Source: an uncultured Sphingomonas sp. (lineage in GTDB: Bacteria > Pseudomonadota > Alphaproteobacteria > Sphingomonadales > Sphingomonadaceae). From it: a stretch of DNA of 24,698 bases. Under the pieces are notes generated by a model. The model worked only from the letters and a program-made list of their open reading frames with translations. It searched no databases and was not told where the DNA came from. The stretch lies in assembly GCA_946482655.1 (NCBI GenBank), contig CAMLSA010000046.1, positions 1-24,698 on the forward strand. The letters are read 5' to 3'. Positions 1 through 7,713 of the stretch are shown here, in pieces (position 1 is the first letter of the stretch; every line of letters starts with the position of its first letter). The position numbers were made by a program, and so were the translations under genes.

Positions 1-2045
1 CGCAGGGCGCCTGCCCGGCCTGCGACGGCCTCGGCGAGAAGCTCTATTTCGATCCCCAGCTCGTCGTCCCCAACGAGGCGCTGTCGATCAAGCAGGGCGC
101 GGTGGTGCCCTGGGCGAAGTCGAACCCGCCCAGTCCCTATTATATGCAGGTGCTCTCGAGCGTCGCCCGTGCCTATGATTTCCGGCTCGATACGCCGTGG
201 AGCGACCTTCCGCAGGAAGTCCGCGACGTCATCCTCTACGGGACGAAGGGCAAGGCGATCACCCTCACCTTCATCGACGGGCGCAAGAGCTATGACGTCA
301 GCAAGCCGTTCGAGGGGGTGATCCACAATCTCGACCGGCGGATGCTGTCGACCGAGAGCGCCTGGATGCGCGAGGAGCTGGGCAAATATCAGTCCGCCGC
401 CCATTGCGAGCTGTGCTCCGGCGCCCGGCTCAAGCCCGAGGCGCTCGCGGTCAAGATCGCCGGCGAGGACATTTCGATGTCGACCCGCCGCGCCGTCGGC
501 CCCGCGCTCCAATTCTTCCGCGACATGCCGAAGCATCTCAATGCGCAGCAGAACGCGATCGCCGAACGCATCCTCAAGGAGATCGTCGAGCGGCTCGGCT
601 TCCTCGACAATGTCGGGCTCGACTATCTCAACCTCGACCGCACCTCGGGCACGCTGTCTGGCGGCGAGAGCCAGCGCATCCGCCTCGCCTCCCAGATCGG
701 CTCGGGCCTGTCGGGGGTCCTCTACGTCCTCGACGAGCCGTCGATCGGTCTCCACCAGCGCGACAATGACCGGCTGCTGGTGACCCTGCGGCGGCTGCGC
801 GATCTCGGCAACACGGTGATCGTCGTCGAGCATGACGAGGACGCGATCCGGAGCGCCGACTATATCCTCGACATGGGCCCCGGCGCGGGCGTGCATGGTG
901 GCGAGGTGGTCGCGCAGGGCACGCTCGACGACATCCTCGATCATGAGGGCAGCCTGACCGGCGATTATCTGTCGGGCCGCCGCATGGTCGACGTGCCGGC
1001 GCGGCGGCGCAAGGGCAACGGCAGGAAGGTCACCGTCCACGGCGCGCGCGCGAACAACCTCAAGAATGTCACCGCCGCGATCCCGCTCGGCACCTTCACC
1101 TGCATCACCGGCGTCTCCGGATCGGGCAAGTCGAGCTTCACCGTCGACACGCTCTACGCCGCCGCCGCGCGCTCGCTCAACGGCGCGCGGGTGATCGCGG
1201 GCACGCACGACAAGGTCACCGGCTTCGAATATTGTGACAAGGTGATCGACATCGATCAGTCGCCGATCGGCCGCACCCCGCGATCGAACCCGGCCACCTA
1301 CACCGGCGCCTTCACCAACATCCGCGATTGGTTCGCCGGCCTCCCCGAAAGCCAGGCGCGCGGCTACAAGCCGGGCCGCTTCAGCTTCAACGTCAAGGGC
1401 GGCCGCTGCGAGGCGTGCACCGGCGACGGGCTGCTCAAGATCGAGATGCACTTTCTGCCCGACGTCTACGTCACCTGCGACGTCTGCCACGGCAAGCGCT
1501 ACAACCGCGAGACGCTGGAGGTGAAGTTCAGGGACAAGTCGATCGCCGACGTCCTCGACATGACCGTCGAGGACGCGGTGGAATTCTTCAAGGCCGTCCC
1601 CGCGATCCGCGACAAGATGGCGATGCTGGCGGAGGTCGGTCTCGGCTACGTCAAGGTGGGCCAGCAGGCGACCACCCTCTCGGGCGGCGAGGCCCAGAGG
1701 GTCAAGCTCGCCAAGGAGCTGTCGCGCAGGGCGACGGGGAACACGCTCTATATCCTCGACGAGCCGACGACGGGACTGCACTTCGAGGATGTGCGGAAAT
1801 TGCTCGAGGTGCTGCACGCACTGGTCGAGCAGGGAAATACTGTGGTGGTGATCGAGCACAATCTGGAGGTCATCAAGACCGCGGACTGGATTATCGACCT
1901 GGGGCCCGAGGGCGGCGTGCGCGGGGGGGGGATCGTGGCGGAAGGGACGCCGGAGCAGGTGGCGGAGGAACCGAGGTCGTATACGGGCCAGTACCTCAGA
2001 CCGTTGTTGCAGCCCGGGGCGAGGAGTGCGCAGGCGGCCGAATAG
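1..2045 (+). CDS. uvrA: UvrA, excinuclease ABC subunit A (5' end outside window)
   Basis: ATPase that recognises DNA damage in nucleotide excision repair and loads UvrB. The reading frame is open from base 3 and already inside the first zinc module (CPACDGLG), so roughly the first 270-290 residues are missing; 680 residues are visible. The first ABC signature [14 protein letters not shown] (about 652-693) is followed by Walker [13 protein letters not shown]. The second half has Walker [10 protein letters not shown] (about 1110-1136), the second zinc module CEAC...CDVC (about 1407-1490), signature [14 protein letters not shown] and Walker [13 protein letters not shown]. The C-terminus has the usual [10 protein letters not shown] segment and ends at TAG 2043-2045. 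A run of nine G (1923-1931) lies near the end, and codon choice looks less sphingomonad-like from about 1740 onward. Family assignment is certain. Confidence 0.98.
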   Translation, partial: QGACPACDGLGEKLYFDPQLVVPNEALSIKQGAVVPWAKSNPPSPYYMQVLSSVARAYDFRLDTPWSDLPQEVRDVILYGTKGKAITLTFIDGRKSYDVSKPFEGVIHNLDRRMLSTESAWMREELGKYQSAAHCELCSGARLKPEALAVKIAGEDISMSTRRAVGPALQFFRDMPKHLNAQQNAIAERILKEIVERLGFLDNVGLDYLNLDRTSGTLSGGESQRIRLASQIGSGLSGVLYVLDEPSIGLHQRDNDRLLVTLRRLRDLGNTVIVVEHDEDAIRSADYILDMGPGAGVHGGEVVAQGTLDDILDHEGSLTGDYLSGRRMVDVPARRRKGNGRKVTVHGARANNLKNVTAAIPLGTFTCITGVSGSGKSSFTVDTLYAAAARSLNGARVIAGTHDKVTGFEYCDKVIDIDQSPIGRTPRSNPATYTGAFTNIRDWFAGLPESQARGYKPGRFSFNVKGGRCEACTGDGLLKIEMHFLPDVYVTCDVCHGKRYNRETLEVKFRDKSIADVLDMTVEDAVEFFKAVPAIRDKMAMLAEVGLGYVKVGQQATTLSGGEAQRVKLAKELSRRATGNTLYILDEPTTGLHFEDVRKLLEVLHALVEQGNTVVVIEHNLEVIKTADWIIDLGPEGGVRGGGIVAEGTPEQVAEEPRSYTGQYLRPLLQPGARSAQAAE
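1923..1931 (+). repeat. Homopolymer of nine G inside uvrA
   Basis: Nine consecutive G encode the three glycines of the conserved V-R-G-G-G-I-V segment near the UvrA C-terminus. The synonymous GGC used elsewhere in the gene would break the run. Such tracts are known slippage sites in other bacteria; no effect is shown here. Confidence 0.9.
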
Positions 2046-2064
2046 GCGGCCTTGGAAGTCACTA

Positions 2065-2512
2065 TTACGGTGACAATTTACTAATTTCGCTGTCCCGCCT
2101 CGTTTCTGCTCCCCAGTGCGCTACGACCTGCGCTTGCACGACTGGACCCACAACCCCCGCATCAGCCGGATTATACTTCTCGACGAAGGCCACCGCCGCC
2201 TTGAGCATCGTCAGGCGGGTTTCGCCGGTCGACAGCCAATGGTCCTCGCCCGGCAGCGTGATCATTTGGACGGGTTTTCCGGCGCGCTGCAGCGCCGCCA
2301 TCATGCTCCTGCTCTGGGAGGGTGAGACAGCTTCAGGTCGCGACCCGAGCCGATCTCCTTCTTCAGCGACCGCATCAGCATCTGATTGTGGCCGCTCTCC
2401 CTCATGTCGGTGCGCACCATCGCCGCAACGTCGCCGATCCCGGCCACCGAAACCGCGCACCGGTACAGCCCCTGCTGGATCGTCACCCCCGCCAGCGCCG
2501 CAAACCGATTCG
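2065..2512 (-). pseudogene. Relic of an S9 family (prolyl oligopeptidase-like) peptidase, C-terminal part
   Basis: Two minus-strand frames together give the end of an S9 peptidase/alpha-beta hydrolase. From about 2508 down to 2330 one frame reads FAALAGVTIQQGLYRCAVSVAG and on to GSGRDLKLS. From about 2325 down the other frame reads QSRSMMAALQRAGKPVQM, then LPGEDHWLSTGETRLTMLKA and FVEKYNPAD, ending at TAA 2067-2065. In intact relatives (from memory) the first block follows the nucleophile motif GxSxGG, and an HGxDDxxVP catalytic-Asp segment sits between the blocks. Both are absent. The junction near 2318-2330 therefore looks like a deletion of about 20-25 codons with a frameshift, and the N-terminal several hundred residues are gone. 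Only the His-containing GEDHWLS block survives. It cannot make an active enzyme. Confidence 0.8.
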
Positions 2513-2549
2513 CATGGATCTGCTGAACAGCTCTGATAAGTCTCGTCCC

Positions 2550-3152
2550 ATGTGCAACGAGATCTCCCGCCGCATCGATCTCGATCTGCTGAGGATCGGC
2601 TTCGAGCAGCAATATATCAGGATCCACACACCCGAGGGCGCTCCCAATATGGAGCCGCTCGCCAGCGTGCGGATCACCGATCCGACCGTGATTGTCCGCG
2701 CGGTGGCGGAGGCCCCATCGGACGCCGAGCTTGTCACCCGCCGCTGGAGCTGGCCGGGGCCGGGCGGCAAGCCCGTCTATAACTATCGCGGCGAGGGGCG
2801 CGAGTTCCGCAATTCGGCGACGCAGGGCCGCTGCCTGGTCCCGGTCGACGGCTTCTACGAGTTCACCGCGCCCGCCGATCCCGCCAAGAAGCGCAAGGAC
2901 AAATGGCTGTTCCGCTGGAAGGACGAGCCATGGTTCGCGATCGTAGGGCTGTGGAAGCGGGACCCGGCGGTGGGCGAGGCCTTCACCATGCTGACCTGCG
3001 AGCCCGGCCCCGACATCGCCCCCTATCACAACCGCCAGGTCGCCCTCCTCGACCGTCGCGACTGGTCCGGCTGGCTGAGCGGCGCGGCGCCGGCACAGGA
3101 TCTGATCCGGCCGGTGCCCGCGGGAACTCTGACGGTCGAGCAGGTGGGGTAG
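2550..3152 (+). CDS. SRAP domain protein (HMCES/YedK-type abasic-site protein)
   Basis: 200 residues. SRAP proteins crosslink to abasic sites in single-stranded DNA through the N-terminal Cys exposed when Met is removed. The start at 2550 is chosen because it gives M-C-N-E, placing Cys at position 2; the frame is open further upstream, but only over the S9 relic. Other family marks are YNYRGEGREF (Asn region), RCLVPVDGFYEF (catalytic Glu) and PYHNRQVALLDRRDW (His motif, usually H-x-R-M-P). No strong Shine-Dalgarno is seen. The gene follows uvrA on the same strand about 500 bases downstream, with the relic between; it ends 10 bases from the convergent gene. The family is clear; the biological role is inferred. 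Confidence 0.93.
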   Translation: MCNEISRRIDLDLLRIGFEQQYIRIHTPEGAPNMEPLASVRITDPTVIVRAVAEAPSDAELVTRRWSWPGPGGKPVYNYRGEGREFRNSATQGRCLVPVDGFYEFTAPADPAKKRKDKWLFRWKDEPWFAIVGLWKRDPAVGEAFTMLTCEPGPDIAPYHNRQVALLDRRDWSGWLSGAAPAQDLIRPVPAGTLTVEQVG

Positions 3153-3162
3153 CCCCCCGCCC

Positions 3163-3672
3163 TCACCAGAAGAGCGACGGCGCCTTGGCGATATGCAGCA
3201 GCTCGGCGCTCACGTCGCTGCCGGCGACATCGACGTCCATGAAATGGACGATGCGCACGAGACGGTCCTGAACAGTCTTCGGCTCGCTCTGCTCCGCGAG
3301 CGCCTCGAGCGCCCGGAGCCCGCCGCCGGCGGCGGCTTCCACCAGGCCACCGTGCCGCCAGTCGCGCCGCACCAGCTCGAACGCAGCCCTCACCTCGGCA
3401 TGGACCGGGCGGACAGCGGGCAGCAAACCGGCCACGAGCCGATCGAGCGCGTCGCGATCCTTGGCGGGAAAGTCCACCAGCTCTTCGGTGCGCAGGATTC
3501 GGCAGTCGACGAAGCGAGCGCAAACCTCCTCGAACGCCTCGCCCATCTGGGCGACGCCGGCTACCTGGATCATCCCATGCAGCCGGTCCAAGGGTTCGCG
3601 GGTCGCCTCGTAAAACTGCGCCGCGTGCTTGCGCCGGCCCCGGCCGCCGGTCAGGAAATCGAGAATCGCCAT
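3163..3672 (-). CDS. Uncharacterised helical protein, 169 aa
   Basis: Not recognised. From ATG 3672 it begins MAILDFLTGGRGRRKHAAQFYE and ends with AKAPSLFW. The frame stays open upstream, but the residues there look non-coding, and the ATG gives a plausible start. The sequence is rich in Ala, Arg, Glu and Leu and predicted mostly alpha-helical, with no signal peptide, membrane span or obvious catalytic motif. Acidic and hydrophobic stretches such as FEEVCARFVDCRIL alternate with basic ones. It converges on the SRAP gene and is divergent from the DUF4142 gene, with a hairpin at 3751-3776 between them. It could be a real cytosolic protein of unknown function. Confidence is moderate because GC-rich DNA gives long spurious frames. 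Confidence 0.6.
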   Translation of the reverse strand: MAILDFLTGGRGRRKHAAQFYEATREPLDRLHGMIQVAGVAQMGEAFEEVCARFVDCRILRTEELVDFPAKDRDALDRLVAGLLPAVRPVHAEVRAAFELVRRDWRHGGLVEAAAGGGLRALEALAEQSEPKTVQDRLVRIVHFMDVDVAGSDVSAELLHIAKAPSLFW

Positions 3673-3750
3673 GGCGCTGGGTAGCGCGAGCCGGCACCGG
3701 TGGCGAGCGTGGCGGGTCGCTGCCCGGCCTGCTCGGCCGAGTCGGCGAAA

Positions 3751-3776
3751 GCCTATGTAGCTGCTGCTACACAGGC
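3751..3776. repeat. Hairpin between divergent genes
   Basis: GCCT-A-TGTAGC-TGCT-GCTACA-C-AGGC: a 10-pair stem with one A/C mismatch and a four-base loop. It lies 78 bases upstream of the 3672 start (minus) and about 105 upstream of the DUF4142 start. There is no T tract, so an operator or leader structure is as likely as a terminator. Confidence 0.55.
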
Positions 3777-3818
3777 AGCCCGGCCGGCCTTTCGCGGGCA
3801 CGATCCATCCGAACCGGC

Positions 3819-3844
3819 GGAACCGCCCCCGTCCCCTTCGGGTT
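3819..3844 (+). promoter_or_regulatory. Possible EcfG (general stress sigma factor) promoter
   Basis: GGAAC at 3819-3823, 17 bases, then GGTT at 3841-3844. The alphaproteobacterial EcfG consensus is GGAAC-N16/17-CGTT, so one base of the -10 element differs. Predicted transcript start is about 3850, giving a leader of about 30 bases to the DUF4142 gene. Confidence 0.35.
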
Positions 3845-3880
3845 GGCGCCTCGCAACGCCTTGATTCCAGGAGAGGACTG

Positions 3881-4363
3881 ATGAGCAGAATCATGACCAA
3901 AGCGCTGCTCGCCGCCACCGCCGCGATCGGCATCGCCGCCGCGTCCCAGGCGCAGCCGCCCAAATACTTCATCCAGGACGCGATCCGCGGCCACCAGACG
4001 GAGATGATGCTGGCCGGGCTCGCCACCGAACGCGCCGCCTCGCCCGGGATACGCCGCTACGGGCGCGAGCTGCAGCGCGACCATAGCGCCGCCAAGCAGG
4101 ACGCGATCCGCGTCGCCCGGCGGATGGGCGTGCCCAACCCCATCGGCATGACCCCCGAGGGCCGCCGTACCTATTCGCGGCTGAAGATGCTGCACGGCCG
4201 CGCTTTCGACCGTGCCTTCCTGCGTCACGTGACCAACGAGCATCGCGAGGACATCGCCGAATATCGCGATCAGGCGCGCAGCGGCGCCCCCACAGCGCGC
4301 TATGCCGAGCGGACCCTGCCGACCCTGCGCGAGCATCTGCGCGCGGCCGAGCGGCTGGGCTAG
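3881..4363 (+). CDS. Exported DUF4142 (ferritin-like fold) protein
   Basis: 160 residues. The N-terminus MSRIMTKALLAATAAIGIAA with ASQAQ is a signal peptide with a likely cut after A-Q-A or S-Q-A, so the product is periplasmic or outer-membrane associated. The mature part matches DUF4142: YFIQDAIRGHQTEMMLAGLA, then RRYGRELQRDHSAAKQDA, a later block with RAFDRAFLRHVTNEHREDI, and the C-terminal LREHLRAAERLG. The spaced His, Glu and Asp residues are typical of the four-helix ferritin-like fold; whether it binds metal is unknown. A strong ribosome site AGGAGAGG (3869-3876) fixes the start. A possible EcfG promoter lies upstream. Its stop is interlocked with the stop of the convergent DUF817 gene. 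Confidence 0.87.
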   Translation: MSRIMTKALLAATAAIGIAAASQAQPPKYFIQDAIRGHQTEMMLAGLATERAASPGIRRYGRELQRDHSAAKQDAIRVARRMGVPNPIGMTPEGRRTYSRLKMLHGRAFDRAFLRHVTNEHREDIAEYRDQARSGAPTARYAERTLPTLREHLRAAERLG

Positions 4364-5247
4364 ACCAGTTTCGCCCCCTCTCGCCTATCCGCGAGAGGGG
4401 GCTTGACCCGGTGCACCATCGACACCAGCACGAAAGAGATGATCATCAGCAGATACCAGGCGCCGAGCTTGCCGATCGGCACCGCGGTCCACCGCCCGCG
4501 CTGGTGCGGGTAGCTCCAGGCGTTCGCGTAGGTGCCGATATTCTCGGCGAGCCAGATGAACAGGGCGACCAGCAGGAAGCCGAGCAGCAGCGGCATTTTC
4601 CGGTGCGCGCGGAACGGGCGGTAGTGGATCCAGGTTCCGCCGAACAGCAGCGCGGTCGCCGCGAACAAAGCGAGGCGGATGTCGGGCAGCCAGTGGTGGG
4701 CGAAGAAGTTGACGTAGATCGCCACCGCGAGCGCGATCGTCGTCCAGCGTGGCGGATAGCCAGTGAAACGGAAATCGAAGATCCGCCAGACGCGCGCGAT
4801 ATAGCTGCCCACCGCCGCGTACATGAAGCCCGAGAAGAGCGGCACCTCGCCGATCCGCAGCAGCCCGGCCTCGCGATATTCCCAGGAGCCGTGCGCGGTC
4901 TTGAACAGTTCCATCACCGTGCCGACGACGTGGAAGGCGAGGATCACCTTGGCCTCGTCGAGGCTTTCGAGCCGGAAGGCGAGCATCGCCAGCTGGATCG
5001 CCAGCGCGGCAACGGTCAGGAAATCATAGCGCGCGATCGGCGCATCGTCCGGCCACCAGAGATGGGTGCCGAGCAGCAGCGCCAGCATCAGCGCACCGAA
5101 CAGGCAGGCCCAGCCCTGCTTGAACCCGAACAGCAGAAATTCGTAGGCGAAGGCCGGCAAGCCCCGCTCGGGCGCCGCCGCCTCGAGCCGCGCCCGGATC
5201 GCGGCGAAGCGGGTGGCGCCGGGCTTCTCCAGCTCCTTGCGGCCCAA
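4360..5247 (-). CDS. DUF817 integral membrane protein
   Basis: About 295 residues with many hydrophobic spans. DUF817 hallmarks are EFLLFGFKQGWACLFGALML, VGTVMELFKTAHGSWEY, RIGEVPLFSGFMYAAVGSYI and ARVWRIFDFRFTGYPP. The function of the family is not established. The start is uncertain: no ATG exists at the N-terminus, and TTG at 5247 is the best candidate, without a good ribosome site. The frame is the same as that of the upstream moxR gene, separated from it by a single TGA (5265-5263) plus five codons, so coupled translation or readthrough is conceivable. The stop TAG (4362-4360) shares CTAG with the stop of the opposing gene, and its last codons contain a 12-bp hairpin. Confidence 0.9.
   Translation of the reverse strand: MGRKELEKPGATRFAAIRARLEAAAPERGLPAFAYEFLLFGFKQGWACLFGALMLALLLGTHLWWPDDAPIARYDFLTVAALAIQLAMLAFRLESLDEAKVILAFHVVGTVMELFKTAHGSWEYREAGLLRIGEVPLFSGFMYAAVGSYIARVWRIFDFRFTGYPPRWTTIALAVAIYVNFFAHHWLPDIRLALFAATALLFGGTWIHYRPFRAHRKMPLLLGFLLVALFIWLAENIGTYANAWSYPHQRGRWTAVPIGKLGAWYLLMIISFVLVSMVHRVKPPLADRREGAKLV
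4373..4402. terminator. Perfect 12-bp stem hairpin, probable terminator for the DUF4142 gene
   Basis: GCCCCCTCTCGC (4373-4384), loop CTATCC, GCGAGAGGGGGC (4391-4402): a perfect 12-pair stem starting ten bases after the DUF4142 stop. It has no T tract on the plus strand. It lies inside the last codons of the opposing DUF817 gene (the PLADRREGA stretch). Confidence 0.6.
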
Positions 5248-5262
5248 GGCCGTATCCCGTGA

Positions 5263-6108
5263 TCAGCCCCCCTGCCGCCGCGCCAGGAAGGCCAGCCTCT
5301 CGAACAGCATGATGTCCTGCTCGTTCTTGAGCAGCGCCCCGTGGAGCGGGGGGATAGCCTTCCTGGGATCCCGCGACTGGAGCACCTCGAGCGGCATGTC
5401 CTCGGCGAGCAGCAGCTTGAGCCAGTCGAGCAATTCGCTGGTGGAGGGCTTCTTCTTGAGGCCGGGAACCTCGCGGATCTCGTAGAAGATGTCCATCGCC
5501 TTGCCGACCAGCATCTTCTGGATGCCGGGGAAATGGACGTCGACGATAGACTGCATCGTCTCGCGATCGGGAAATTTGATGTAGTGGAAGAAACAGCGGC
5601 GCAGGAAGGCGTCGGGCAGCTCCTTTTCATTGTTGCTGGTGATCACGACGATCGGCCGCTCCTTGGCCGCGATCGTCTCGCCGGTCTCATAGACATCGAA
5701 CGACATGCGATCGAGCTCCTGGAGGAGGTCGTTCGGGAATTCGATATCGGCCTTGTCGATCTCGTCGATCAGCAGCACCGGCAGCTCGGGCGAGGTGAAG
5801 GCGTCCCACAGCTTGCCGCGCTTTATATAGTTGCGGATGTCGTGGACGCGCTCGTCGCCGAGCTGGCCATCGCGCAGGCGGGCGACCGCGTCATATTCGT
5901 AGAGGCCCTGGTGCGCCTTGGTGGTCGACTTGATGTGCCACTCGATCAGCGGCGCGCTGGCGGCGGCGGCGATCTCGTGCGCCAGCACGGTCTTGCCGGT
6001 CCCCGGCTCGCCCTTCACCAGCAGCGGGCGCCGCAGCGTGACCGCGGCGTTGACCGCGACCTTCAGGTCCTGGGTCGCGATATAATTGCTCGTCCCGTCA
6101 AAACGCAC
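5263..6108 (-). CDS. MoxR family AAA+ ATPase
   Basis: 281 residues. MoxR ATPases are chaperone-like AAA+ proteins that usually act with a von Willebrand factor A (VWA) partner encoded next to them. Walker A GEPGTGKT (about residues 33-40), Walker B LLIDEIDKAD, sensor-1 region VVITSNNEKELPDAFLRRC and the C-terminal lid with HGALLKNEQD are all present. The start is GTG at 6108, preceded by GGGAGA, and gives the usual MRFDGTSNYIATQDL opening. The next gene on this strand is DUF817 instead of the expected VWA gene, and no VWA protein is in the window. A cytosolic role in assembly of a membrane or metal-containing complex is an inference from the family. Confidence 0.95.
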   Translation of the reverse strand: MRFDGTSNYIATQDLKVAVNAAVTLRRPLLVKGEPGTGKTVLAHEIAAAASAPLIEWHIKSTTKAHQGLYEYDAVARLRDGQLGDERVHDIRNYIKRGKLWDAFTSPELPVLLIDEIDKADIEFPNDLLQELDRMSFDVYETGETIAAKERPIVVITSNNEKELPDAFLRRCFFHYIKFPDRETMQSIVDVHFPGIQKMLVGKAMDIFYEIREVPGLKKKPSTSELLDWLKLLLAEDMPLEVLQSRDPRKAIPPLHGALLKNEQDIMLFERLAFLARRQGG

Positions 6109-6226
6109 GCCGCCGTCTCCCGCTGTAGATCGCCGTCGGCGATAGGGGGAGGGAGAGATCAGAGCAAGACGTCAGCGCTCGGACGCCCCGATTCTCTCCT
6201 TCGCTTTCAACGGAGGGGAAGAATTT

Positions 6227-6904
6227 CTATGTGCCTATCCGGGCCTCCGCCCGCGCCTCGAGCAGGTCCCACAACCCGCGATTCTGGACGAGCAGCTGCT
6301 GTGCTCCGAACGTCATCGCGCGCTCGACCGCGGGCGAGCCGGCCTCATCGGCGACGCCCAAGGTCTGGCGCGCCGAGGGGAGGGCCGGCGGCGTCAGGGC
6401 GACGCCGTAGCGCTGCGCGGCGGCATCGATGACCGCGCGGATCACGCGCCAGTCGAGCACCAGCGCCATCGCCGCGCCCAATGCGCAGCCGTTGCGGTCC
6501 GAGCGGGCGAGCATCTCGAGCGCGTGGCGCTGGCCCGCGACCGCGGCTTCGCACTCCGCCTGGCCTGGGGTGCTGGGCAAAGGCCCCGCCGCGACCACGA
6601 TCCGCATCAGATAAGCGCGCTCCTCGCCGAAGCCCTGGGCGGCGCCATCCAGCCATGCACCGACCGCGGCCGTCACCGGCTTCGAGCGGGCGAGCTCGAC
6701 AACACCGGGGTGGCGGCCGTGCAGATACGCGATGAAATGGACCGCGTCGGCCAGATCGCGCCCGGTCTCGCGACCGCGGGCGAAGATGTGGCTGGCGATA
6801 TAGGGGTGGCTCCGGCCCCCATCGGTGCCGAGCAGGACACTGATCGTCTCGGCCGCGCTGACACGCGCAGCCTGCTGCTGAACTTCATACGCCATAAGCA
6901 ACAT
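6227..6904 (-). CDS. Uncharacterised protein, about 225 aa
   Basis: Not assigned to a named family. The start is ATG 6904 (MLLMAYEVQQ), with ATG 6895 (MAYEVQQ) an alternative; neither has a strong ribosome site. Visible blocks are LGTDGGRSHPYIASHIF, GRDLADAVHFIAYLHGRHPG, AYLMRIVVAAGPLPSTPGQAE, then HALEMLARSDRNGCALGAAM and the C-terminal LVQNRGLWDLLEARAEARIGT. There is no signal peptide or clear membrane span. It is mainly helical, with scattered His/Asp/Glu but no motif I can name. It has the look of the conserved lineage-specific proteins of sphingomonads, from memory only. It is alone between moxR (same strand, 118 bases away) and the divergent J-domain gene. Confidence 0.75.
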   Translation of the reverse strand: MLLMAYEVQQQAARVSAAETISVLLGTDGGRSHPYIASHIFARGRETGRDLADAVHFIAYLHGRHPGVVELARSKPVTAAVGAWLDGAAQGFGEERAYLMRIVVAAGPLPSTPGQAECEAAVAGQRHALEMLARSDRNGCALGAAMALVLDWRVIRAVIDAAAQRYGVALTPPALPSARQTLGVADEAGSPAVERAMTFGAQQLLVQNRGLWDLLEARAEARIGT

Positions 6905-7141
6905 ACCCCGAATACAACCGGATCACGCACGAGAAGCATCGAAGCCGCCCCTCGCCCGAATCATCTACACTAGCTCGGTAAATGCCGCGTTACGGAACCG
7001 AAAAAACGATGATTAGCAGGCCAGCCGCACGATAATCCCCGCGGCGGGCCCGACAGGGCGACTCGGCGTGGCGGAATTCGGCCAGCGTTGGTCACAACGG
7101 CAATTCCCCGTTCAGCCGTTCGGCGCTACAGGTGGAGGCTT

Positions 7142-7672
7142 ATGGCCCGTTCATCCTCTCGCTCGAACGACTGGGGTTTCCCCCGCTGGCGCGGTTATGG
7201 CGGCGAGCGCGGAGCCACCAAGGTGCGGCTGTGCGACCGGCATGGCTGCGACAAGGCCGGGGACCGCCCCGCGCCCAAGGCGCCCAACAGTCGCGAGCGC
7301 TGGTATTTCTGCGAGGAGCACGCCGCCGAATATAATCGCAACTGGGACTATTTCGCGGGCCTCTCCGCCGACGAGGCCGCCCAGCGCGAGTCGGACGAGC
7401 GGCGCTCCTCGTCCGGCTATGCCGAACAGGCGCATTATGGCTGGGCCGGCCCCGGCGACGGCCGCTGGAGCCGCGATGAGATGCACGCCTTCGAGACGCT
7501 CGAACTGGAGGTCGACGCCGGTTTCGAGGAGATCAAGACGGCGTGGCGCCGGCTTGCCAAGGCCAACCACCCCGATGTGAAGCCCAACGACGCCGCCGCC
7601 GCGGTCCGCTTCCAGGCGGTGCAGGCGGCGTTCGAGATATTGCGCCGCGCGGAAGAACGCCGGCCCCGCTGA
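7142..7672 (+). CDS. J-domain protein with C-terminal DnaJ domain
   Basis: 176 residues from ATG 7142, fixed by the ribosome site GGTGGAGG (7131-7138). J domains stimulate the ATPase of DnaK-type chaperones through the HPD motif. Here the J domain is C-terminal: AFETLELEVDAGFEEIKTAW, then RRLAKANHPDVKP with HPD intact, then FQAVQAAFEILRRAEE. The N-terminal part has a Cys/His cluster (LCDRHGCDKAG followed about 20 residues later by WYFCEEHAAEYN) that could bind zinc. There is no G/F region or CXXCXGXG repeats, so it is not DnaJ itself but a specialised co-chaperone. Its TGA stop forms part of a hairpin that probably ends the transcript. Confidence 0.92.
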   Translation: MARSSSRSNDWGFPRWRGYGGERGATKVRLCDRHGCDKAGDRPAPKAPNSRERWYFCEEHAAEYNRNWDYFAGLSADEAAQRESDERRSSSGYAEQAHYGWAGPGDGRWSRDEMHAFETLELEVDAGFEEIKTAWRRLAKANHPDVKPNDAAAAVRFQAVQAAFEILRRAEERRPR

Positions 7673-7691
7673 AGCGGAGATTTCCGCTTCA
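7670..7691 (+). terminator. Hairpin overlapping the J-domain stop codon
   Basis: TGAAGCGGA (7670-7678), loop GATT, TCCGCTTCA (7683-7691): a perfect 9-pair stem that includes the TGA stop. No T tract follows, so it may be a weak terminator or a 3'-end stabiliser. It separates the J-domain gene from the next promoter. Confidence 0.55.
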
Positions 7692-7713
7692 CCAGGGCTG
7701 TAGACCTCGCCCG

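Noticed and set aside
2301..3029. A 242-codon minus-strand frame as one gene
   Set aside because: Only its last ~60 codons resemble a protein (the S9 relic); the rest is the complement of the SRAP gene.
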